Below are positions 58,219 through 64,000 of a stretch of DNA of 64,000 bases, piece after piece (within the stretch, counting starts at the first letter, position 1; each line of letters begins with the position of its first letter). The notes under the pieces were generated by a model, which worked only from the letters and a program-made list of their open reading frames with translations, searched no databases and had not been told where the DNA came from. The stretch spans positions 1 to 64,000 of the forward strand of contig NZ_FNBU01000013.1 of NCBI RefSeq assembly GCF_900102435.1. The letters are read 5' to 3'. Origin of the DNA: Sporolituus thermophilus DSM 23256 (GTDB lineage: Bacteria; Bacillota; Negativicutes; Sporomusales; Thermosinaceae). The position numbers were made by a program, and so were the translations under genes.

Positions 58219-59202
58219 ATGATTATTTCCTGGAATACTACCCAGGCCTGCAATATTAATTGCCTGCACTGCTATCGCGATGCCGGGGCCAAACGGGCTG
58301 ATGAGCTAACTACGGCGGAAGGTAAGAAGCTGCTTGGCGAAATTGCCAAAGCCGGGTTTAAGATTATGATTTTAAGCGGTGGTGAACCACTGCTTAGACC
58401 TGACCTTTACGAGCTGATCCGGCATGCCCGCGCGGTGGGACTGCGGCCGGTTATTGGTACTAATGGCACCCTTATTACGCCGGAGGTAGCGAAAAACCTT
58501 AAGGATGCCGGCCTGGCCGTGGCCGGGATTAGCATCGACAGTCTTGACCGGTCGCACCACGATCATTTTCGCGGTTGCAGCGGCGCCTGGGAGCAAACGC
58601 TGCGCGGCATTGAGGCCTGCCGGCAGGCGGGGCTGCCGTTCCAAATTCACACAACCGTCACCAGCTGGAACGAACACGAAATCCTGGCCATTACCGACAA
58701 AGCGGTTGAACTTGGCGCTATTGCCCATCACATCTTTTTCCTGGTGCCGACCGGCCGGGGCAAAGATATTGAGGACACGACGCTAAAGACGGCGCAGTAT
58801 GAGGCATTATTGGAACGAATCCTGGACAAGCAGGCTCGGGTGCCGATCGAGATTAAGCCTACCTGCGCGCCGCAGTTCATGCGCATTGCCCGCCAAAAAG
58901 GCATGGCGATGCGGTACACGCGGGGCTGCCTGGCCGGTACGTCGTACTGCGTTATTTTGCCTAACGGCGATGTTCATCCCTGTCCTTATCTGCCCATCCG
59001 GGCGGGCAATGTCCGCGATACCGCTTTTGATGTACTGTGGCAGACCAGTCCGCTCTTTGGCGAGCTGCGGAGCGGAGCCCTCAAGGGTGCCTGCGGCCGC
59101 TGCGGTTTTACCGACATCTGCGGCGGCTGCCGGGCCCGCGCTTATTACTACTCTGACGGCGATTATCTGGCGGAAGAGCCCTGGTGCAGCTATGGGCGGT
59201 AG
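58219..59202 (+). CDS. nirJ2: Radical SAM protein NirJ2 (haem/haem d1-type)
   Basis: 327 residues. CX3CX2C at Cys11, Cys15, Cys18 (ACNINCLHCYRDAG), GFKIMILSGGEPLLRPDLYEL, and C-terminal CGRCGFTDICGGCRARAY. It follows nirJ1 after six bases with a GGAGTAAGGGG site, so the pair is co-transcribed and probably works in sequence. Its last 13 bases overlap the convergent 2-hydroxyacid dehydrogenase gene. Confidence 0.85.
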   Translation: MIISWNTTQACNINCLHCYRDAGAKRADELTTAEGKKLLGEIAKAGFKIMILSGGEPLLRPDLYELIRHARAVGLRPVIGTNGTLITPEVAKNLKDAGLAVAGISIDSLDRSHHDHFRGCSGAWEQTLRGIEACRQAGLPFQIHTTVTSWNEHEILAITDKAVELGAIAHHIFFLVPTGRGKDIEDTTLKTAQYEALLERILDKQARVPIEIKPTCAPQFMRIARQKGMAMRYTRGCLAGTSYCVILPNGDVHPCPYLPIRAGNVRDTAFDVLWQTSPLFGELRSGALKGACGRCGFTDICGGCRARAYYYSDGDYLAEEPWCSYGR

Positions 59203-60167
59203 TTTACTTCCGGGTTAACGCAAGCTGGCAGGGGCCGCCCGGCTAGGCCGGCCAGCAGGTTATCGGCGGTAAGCATGGCCATGCGGTCGCGCGTCTCGTG
59301 GGTTGCGCTGCCGATATGGGGCGTAATGAGGACGTTGGGCAGGGTAAGAAGGGGATGGTCGCCGGGCAGCGGTTCGGGGTCGGTGACATCGAGGGCGGCG
59401 TAGGCAATTTGGCCTTCTTTCAGGGCGTCGTAAAGGGCTTGGGTGTCGACAAGGCCGCCGCGGGCGGCATTGATAAAGTAGGCTGTCCGTTTCATTTTGG
59501 CAAACTCGGCGCGCCCGAACATGCCCCGGCTGGCGGGTGACAAGGGAACGAGGACGACGATGCAGTCGGCCTGGGCTAAGAGGTCGTCAAACGCGACATA
59601 GGCGGCGCCCAGGTGTTCGTCGTCGGCGCGGCGGCTGCGGTTGTGGTAGATAACTTGCATGCCGCAGGCCCTCGCCCGCCGGGCTACCGCGGCGCCGATC
59701 CGGCCCATGCCGACGATGCCTAACGTTTTGCCATACAGGTCGATGCCGAAGGGCACGTCATGATTGTTGAGCCACCGTCCGCTGGCCACCTGGTTCCAGC
59801 CTTCATGAATGCGGCGGGCGGCGCAGAGCAGTAAGCCGAAGGTAAGGTCGGCCGTCGCTTCCACCAGTACGCCAGGCGTGTTGCCGAACGGGATGCCGCG
59901 GCGGGTGCAGGCGGCAATGTCCACATTGTCGTAACCGACCGAGGCTTGGGCGATAACGCGCAGGTGTGGCGCGTGGGCCAAGAGTTCGTCGTCGACTCGC
60001 ACGTCGCCGGTGGAGACAAGGCCCTCGGCGTCAGCCAGCCACTCATAGAGCAGGTTGCGGGGAATGGGCTCAATTTTATCCCACTGGCGGACGTGACACT
60101 CGCTGTTTATTTTGGCAAGGGCGCAGGCACGCATTTTACCGGCGACGACAACTTGATACTTTTTCAC
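59190..60167 (-). CDS. D-2-hydroxyacid dehydrogenase (glyoxylate/hydroxypyruvate reductase-like)
   Basis: 325 residues. NAD-binding motif GIVGMGRIGAAVARRA, catalytic Arg in NAARGG, Glu in DVTDPEPL and His in ITPHIGSAT. It reduces a 2-oxo acid, probably glyoxylate or hydroxypyruvate; substrate uncertain. GTG 60167 is seven bases after AGGAGG (minus strand), which decides the start over further upstream codons. Confidence 0.9.
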   Translation of the reverse strand: MKKYQVVVAGKMRACALAKINSECHVRQWDKIEPIPRNLLYEWLADAEGLVSTGDVRVDDELLAHAPHLRVIAQASVGYDNVDIAACTRRGIPFGNTPGVLVEATADLTFGLLLCAARRIHEGWNQVASGRWLNNHDVPFGIDLYGKTLGIVGMGRIGAAVARRARACGMQVIYHNRSRRADDEHLGAAYVAFDDLLAQADCIVVLVPLSPASRGMFGRAEFAKMKRTAYFINAARGGLVDTQALYDALKEGQIAYAALDVTDPEPLPGDHPLLTLPNVLITPHIGSATHETRDRMAMLTADNLLAGLAGRPLPACVNPEVNYRP

Positions 60168-60287
60168 GGCTAAGCCTCCTCGCATTGAATGTATATTTTT
60201 TATTCCGCGAACAGGTAAAAAATCCCTGTCTATTCCGTAAAGCATCACAGGGAACCCTGCGCTGAAAGGGAGGGGGCTGTTGAAAAG

Positions 60288-60374
60288 ATGGGACACTCCT
60301 GGGATCTCACCATCCTCGGCCTGGTGGGGGTAGACGGCGTAAGCGACCCGCTGCTGGTGAAAAAAAGCAAATAA
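60288..60374 (+). CDS. Candidate 28-residue small protein
   Basis: ATG 60288, 28 codons, starting MGHSWDLTILGLVGVDGVS and ending with a lysine-rich tail. A purine-rich AAAGGGAGGGGG lies about 11 bases upstream, and a strong terminator follows within 12 bases of the stop. Length and spacing make it plausible but not proven; no family is recognised. Confidence 0.4.
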   Translation: MGHSWDLTILGLVGVDGVSDPLLVKKSK

Positions 60375-60378
60375 AACG

Positions 60379-60411
60379 GCAAAAGCGCCCTGTTTGGGGC
60401 GCTTTTTGCCG
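60379..60411. terminator. Bidirectional terminator
   Basis: GCGCCC (60386-60391), loop TGTTTG, GGGCGC (60398-60403) then T5 on the plus strand; the symmetric GGCAAAA/TTTTTGCC flanks serve both strands. It lies between two small converging reading frames. Confidence 0.85.
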
Positions 60412-60437
60412 GGGCCGTTTACCGTCGCTGCCCAGGA

Positions 60438-60500
60438 CTATGTACTGCAGCCTTCTTTGCAGTGCGTAACAGGACGCAGCATCATCCAAATGGTCGCCAT
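60438..60500 (-). CDS. Candidate 20-residue peptide with two cysteines
   Basis: Minus-strand ATG at 60500 with a near-perfect AAAGGAGGG six bases upstream. The 20 residues begin MATIWMMLRP and end VTHCKEGCST, with a CxxxC pair. It ends before the shared terminator. No precursor family is recognised; it could be a signalling or modified peptide, or a leader. The DNA includes an ACTGCA/TGCAGT inverted repeat. Confidence 0.5.
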   Translation of the reverse strand: MATIWMMLRPVTHCKEGCST

Positions 60501-60594
60501 AAGCTGCCCTCCTTTCTTTAAAGTACTACATACTTATGAGTGGCAATGAACAAATATGTTGGTAATGTAAGACAATTTAGGCCAAGCGCAAGCC

Positions 60595-60933
60595 CTACCT
60601 CCTTACCAGAATTAACAACATTTTGAAGTTTTCCACGGCATCAAGACCATGGGGGACGTCAGCCGGCATGACAACGGCCTCGCCTTTCTTGGCCCGCAGC
60701 TTTTTATCGCCAATGGTAATTTCCGCTTCGCCGTCCAGCATATACACCATGGCGTCGCCAGGGGCGGAATGGGTGCTGACTCCTTCCCCTTTGGCAAAGG
60801 CAAATAAGGTCATACTCAGTGCGTCGTTTTGGACAAAGGTCAGACTAATCACCTGGCCGGGCTGGTATTTTACTAAATCGGCCAACTCCACGGCGCTGGC
60901 GAATTCAATGTTTTTAATGAATTTTTTTTCCAT
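60595..60933 (-). CDS. Small cupin-domain protein
   Basis: 112 residues, single cupin barrel. Motif 1 is GEGVSTHSAPGDAMVYMLDGEAEI, in which only part of the usual His/Glu metal set is kept, and motif 2 is PADVPHGLDA with a histidine. Many such proteins bind a metal and a small ligand; substrate unknown. GGAGG precedes the start on the minus strand. Confidence 0.9.
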   Translation of the reverse strand: MEKKFIKNIEFASAVELADLVKYQPGQVISLTFVQNDALSMTLFAFAKGEGVSTHSAPGDAMVYMLDGEAEITIGDKKLRAKKGEAVVMPADVPHGLDAVENFKMLLILVRR

Positions 60934-61134
60934 TACCGTATTCCTCCTTAGCGCCTGGCGGCGCTTTTCTTTTGCTTTTATTTTACTCCCTAATATTCCC
61001 CGTTGCTGTGATGGTCATCACGGTGACAAAAACAGTAGTGCCGCATATTATAAGGCGTAAAGGCAAAGACGCCGACCGGCTGCTTTGGGTAAGCAGCCGG
61101 GCGGCGTTTATTTAATTGAAGGAGTGAGAATTTC

Positions 61135-62979
61135 ATGTGCGGGATTACCGGATGGATCGATTGGCAGTCCGACCTTACCAAGGCCCAGCCTGTCCTGGCG
61201 GGCATGGTGAAGACGCTGGCCGCCCGCGGGCCCGATGCCGAGGGCATGTATTTCGCCTCCCATGCCGCCTTGGGCCATCGCCGCCTGAGCGTCGTCGATC
61301 TGGAAGGGGGCAAACAGCCGATGCTGCGCCGGCGCGGCGATAGGACCTGCGTCGTCGTTTATAACGGTGAACTTTATAACACGCCGGAGCTGCGGCGCGA
61401 ATTGGCCGGGTGCGGCCATACGTTTTTCACCACCTCGGATACCGAAGTGCTGCTATTAGCTTATATGGAATGGGGAGAGGCTTGTGTCGATAAGTTTAAT
61501 GGCATTTTCGCATTCGCCGTGTGGGACGAACAGGCGCAGCAGCTTTTTTTGGCCCGCGACCGCCTGGGGGTTAAGCCGCTCTTTTATGCTGAGCGGGGAT
61601 CGGGTTTGATTTTTGGTTCCGAACTCAAAGCGCTCCTGGCTCACCCTGCTGTCAAGCCCGAGATTGATGCCGAAGGGGTGGCCGAAGTCTTTATGCTCGG
61701 ACCGGCGCGCACGCCAGGACATGGCATTTTCCGCGGTGTAGCCGAACTGAAGCCGGGCTGGTGTATGGTCTACAACCGGGAGGGCAAACGCCTGTGGCCG
61801 TATTGGTCGCTGGTTTCCCAGCCTCATCCGGATGATTTCCGGACGACGGTGCAGACAGTGCGTGACCTCTTGCAGGACGCTGTCCACCGCCAGCTTGTCG
61901 CCGATGTGCCGGTATGCACGCTGCTTTCCGGTGGCCTCGACTCCAGCGCTTTAACAGCCTTCGCGGCTCAAAGCTGCCGGGAGGCGGGACAGGACCGGCT
62001 GGTCACCTATTCCGTCGATTATGTCGATAATGATAAATATTTCCGGGCTACTTCCTTTCAACCTAACGATGACGCACCCTGGGTAGAGCGCGTGGCCAAC
62101 TATTTTAATACTTGCCACCGCCGCATCGTCCTCGATAATACCGAATTGGCCGATGCCTTGGCTAAGGCAACGGTGGCCCGCGACCTCCCCGGCATGGCTG
62201 ACGTGGATACTTCGCTGCTGCTTTTTTCCCGCGAAATCAAAAAAGGCGCTACTGTCGCCTTGTCAGGCGAGTGCGCCGATGAGGTCTTTGGCGGTTATCC
62301 CTGGTTTCGTCAGCCCGATATGATTGACGCCGACACCTTCCCTTGGTCGCGGCTGGTCAAGATGCGGACCACCTGGCTGTCACCCGAGGTACGGGCTGCC
62401 ATCAGGCCGGAGGAATATGTGGCTGACCGTTACCGGGAGGCGCTGGCCGAAGTGCCGCGGCTGCCGGGCGAGGACGCGCGCGCGGCGCGGATGCGGGAAA
62501 TTTTTTATCTCAGTCTGACCCGGTTTATGCCTACTTTGCTGGACCGCAAAGACCGCATGAGCATGGCCTTCGGCCTGGAGGTACGGGTGCCGTTTTGCGA
62601 CCACCGGCTGGTTGAGTACGTATGGAATGTGCCGTGGGAAATGAAAAACTATCAGAATCGCGAAAAAGGGCTGCTGCGGTGCGCTCTGGCCGGGTTACTG
62701 CCTGATGAGGTACTATGGCGGCGGAAAAGCCCCTATCCCAAGACCCATAATCCGGCTTATCTGGATAAGGTGCGGGCCGAAGCGCTGGCACGCTTAAGCG
62801 ACCCGGCATCACCGCTCAGGCCGCTGGTTGACGAAGCCAAAATCCGGGAAATGGCCCATTCCGATTTTGCTGTTTCGCCGCTGCCATGGTTTGGTCAGCT
62901 TATGGGCGGAGCCCAGCTCTTTGCTTATCTCATTCAGGTTGATACCTGGCTGCGGCATTACCGGGTCCAGGTGCGCTAG
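61135..62979 (+). CDS. asnB: Asparagine synthetase (glutamine-hydrolysing)
   Basis: 614 residues. Cys2 of MCGITGWIDW is the glutaminase nucleophile, fixing the start. The synthetase domain has the PP-loop LLSGGLDSSALTAF and ECADEVFGGYPWFR. The C-terminus (MAFGLEVRVPFCDHRLVEYVW) is typical of AsnB. GAAGGAGTGAG lies before ATG. Confidence 0.96.
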   Translation: MCGITGWIDWQSDLTKAQPVLAGMVKTLAARGPDAEGMYFASHAALGHRRLSVVDLEGGKQPMLRRRGDRTCVVVYNGELYNTPELRRELAGCGHTFFTTSDTEVLLLAYMEWGEACVDKFNGIFAFAVWDEQAQQLFLARDRLGVKPLFYAERGSGLIFGSELKALLAHPAVKPEIDAEGVAEVFMLGPARTPGHGIFRGVAELKPGWCMVYNREGKRLWPYWSLVSQPHPDDFRTTVQTVRDLLQDAVHRQLVADVPVCTLLSGGLDSSALTAFAAQSCREAGQDRLVTYSVDYVDNDKYFRATSFQPNDDAPWVERVANYFNTCHRRIVLDNTELADALAKATVARDLPGMADVDTSLLLFSREIKKGATVALSGECADEVFGGYPWFRQPDMIDADTFPWSRLVKMRTTWLSPEVRAAIRPEEYVADRYREALAEVPRLPGEDARAARMREIFYLSLTRFMPTLLDRKDRMSMAFGLEVRVPFCDHRLVEYVWNVPWEMKNYQNREKGLLRCALAGLLPDEVLWRRKSPYPKTHNPAYLDKVRAEALARLSDPASPLRPLVDEAKIREMAHSDFAVSPLPWFGQLMGGAQLFAYLIQVDTWLRHYRVQVR

Positions 62980-62984
62980 GCATG

Positions 62985-63680
62985 TCAGACGATACATTTT
63001 AGCTTAAAGTCCAGCGCGTCACAGGAAACGAGGTAGCAGGCGGCGCCGCCGAAAATACCGGTCGGCGCGGTGTGGATGGCTTCGTCATGGAGGTGGCCGA
63101 ATACGCAGATTTCCACGCCGAACTCTTCCATAAGGTCGGTAAAGCCGCTCGGTTCATGGCGATCATTGACCGGCGGATAATGCAGCATCAGGATGTGGCG
63201 GCGGTAGCCGGCCTGGACGGCGGCGGTAAGGGTGGCGCGGACCCGGTTTAGCTCCCGTAGGTAGATAGGCATGTCCTCGGCTTCAATAAAAGAGCGGTCG
63301 CCGGGACAGGTCCATCCGCGGCTGCCGCAAATGGCAAAGGGACCGGCGGGTGTAAAGGTGTTGTGGAGAAAAGTGATTTGGCCGCCTACCACCCGCGTCA
63401 TCTTGGAAACAGTCTGCCACCAATAATCATGATTGCCGCGCACGATGACCTTGCGGCCAGGCAAGGCGTCGATGGCCCGCAGGTCGGGCAGAGCTTCCTC
63501 CAGCTTCATGGCCCAGGAAATATCGCCAGGCAGGAGGACAATATCATCGGGCGTTACTTTTTCCAGCCAATCCGCTTTGATTTTCGTCCAGTGATCGTGC
63601 CAGTGTTCGCCGAACACCGACATGGGTTTGAACGGCGGGTCGCCGGAAAGATGCAAGTCGGAAATGGCAAAAATATGCAT
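62985..63680 (-). CDS. Metallophosphoesterase (calcineurin-like)
   Basis: 231 residues. The phosphoesterase motifs are in order: ISDLHLSG, LLPGDISW, VRGNHDYWW, MLHYPPV and FGHLHDEAIH. Two metal ions are expected. Substrate unknown; a cytosolic phosphodiesterase is likely. It converges on asnB with a five-base gap. Confidence 0.92.
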   Translation of the reverse strand: MHIFAISDLHLSGDPPFKPMSVFGEHWHDHWTKIKADWLEKVTPDDIVLLPGDISWAMKLEEALPDLRAIDALPGRKVIVRGNHDYWWQTVSKMTRVVGGQITFLHNTFTPAGPFAICGSRGWTCPGDRSFIEAEDMPIYLRELNRVRATLTAAVQAGYRRHILMLHYPPVNDRHEPSGFTDLMEEFGVEICVFGHLHDEAIHTAPTGIFGGAACYLVSCDALDFKLKCIV

Positions 63681-63801
63681 AGTGCTGTTCCTCTTAAAAA
63701 CAAAGTTTTATGAATTTGGCATGATTTTCCTAACATGACGGCTTTGCTAACAGGATAACCTAAAACCAAGGCGATTAAACGGACAGGAGGCATTGGCGGT
63801 C

Positions 63802-64000
63802 ATGGCAGAAGATAAGGTTAACAAAGTACCGGCCCAGCGGCAGGAACCGGGGCTGGATTATACGGTTAACAGCGCGGTTGACCCATCGCTGCAGGAAGAG
63901 AGCAAACGCACCATCAACTATCTGGTCCACCGCATGCTCTGGGATCAAATGGATAAAGTCGATTTAGACGACCTTGCCATTTCCGGCAAAGGGACGATGG
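63802..64000 (+). CDS. Unrecognised protein, 5' part (3' end outside window)
   Basis: 66 codons seen. ATG 63802 follows GGACAGGAGG. The start (MAEDKVNKVPAQRQEPGLD) is hydrophilic; then ESKRTINYLVHRMLWDQMDKVDLDDLAI appears amphipathic and helical. No signal peptide or membrane segment in the visible part, and no family recognised. Confidence 0.6.
   Translation, partial: MAEDKVNKVPAQRQEPGLDYTVNSAVDPSLQEESKRTINYLVHRMLWDQMDKVDLDDLAISGKGTM

Noticed and set aside
60307-60489. Minus-strand 60-codon frame
   Set aside because: It starts inside the better-supported 20-residue frame in another phase and reads through the bidirectional terminator; no ribosome site.

Overview
The window reads as a chromosomal segment of a spore-forming, outer-membrane-bearing Firmicute, most likely a member of the Negativicutes (Sporomusa/Thermosinus-like). 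The basis is a Firmicutes-type order of the S10-spc-alpha ribosomal cluster, ECF transporter, truA and rplM-rpsI; a cwlD-type spore-cortex amidase; and an exbB-exbD-tonB set, which only makes sense in a cell with an outer membrane. The genus is an inference. Translation initiation regions are strongly GGAGG-rich, and GTG/TTG starts are common.

1-20.7 kb: the 3' end of tuf, then an almost uninterrupted ribosomal superoperon (rpsJ to rplQ, with secY, adk, map, a KOW-domain protein, infA and rpoA inside), followed by ecfA1-ecfA2-ecfT, truA and a separately promoted rplM-rpsI unit ending in a strong terminator. 20.7-26.7 kb: an unknown secreted protein, a DUF438/hemerythrin protein and mtgA on the minus strand, cwlD, and a complete three-gene AmmeMemoRadiSam cassette. 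26.7-36.2 kb: a dispersed-repeat-like inverted repeat, then the arginine operon argC-J-B-D-F-G-H and ilvE. 36.2-43.2 kb: cdaA-ybbR-(FAD oxidoreductase)-glmM, then a glmS ribozyme and glmS, which links c-di-AMP synthesis to amino-sugar synthesis.

43.2-47.6 kb: a minus-strand QueG-like Fe-S protein, then a cobalamin riboswitch with a terminator platform. The riboswitch controls a TIM-barrel protein that may be a CbiR-type cobamide hydrolase, followed by overlapping or near-contiguous exbB, exbD and tonB. This is the most interesting unit: it looks like a B12-controlled cobamide capture and remodelling module. 47.6-56.9 kb: an MFS transporter, an orphan DUF47 protein, a LysR regulator, a c-di-GMP-I riboswitch in front of a chemoreceptor gene, a permease with a strong promoter overlapped downstream by a 20-bp palindrome, an internally deleted arsC remnant, a DUF1624 membrane protein and a PIN-PhoH ATPase. 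56.9-64 kb: the radical-SAM pair nirJ1-nirJ2 (haem/haem d1-type), a 2-hydroxyacid dehydrogenase, two tiny convergent reading frames around one bidirectional terminator, a cupin, asnB, a metallophosphoesterase and the start of an unrecognised gene.

No rRNA, tRNA, CRISPR array, insertion sequence or prophage was seen. All family calls come from reading the translated sequence and were not checked by database search.
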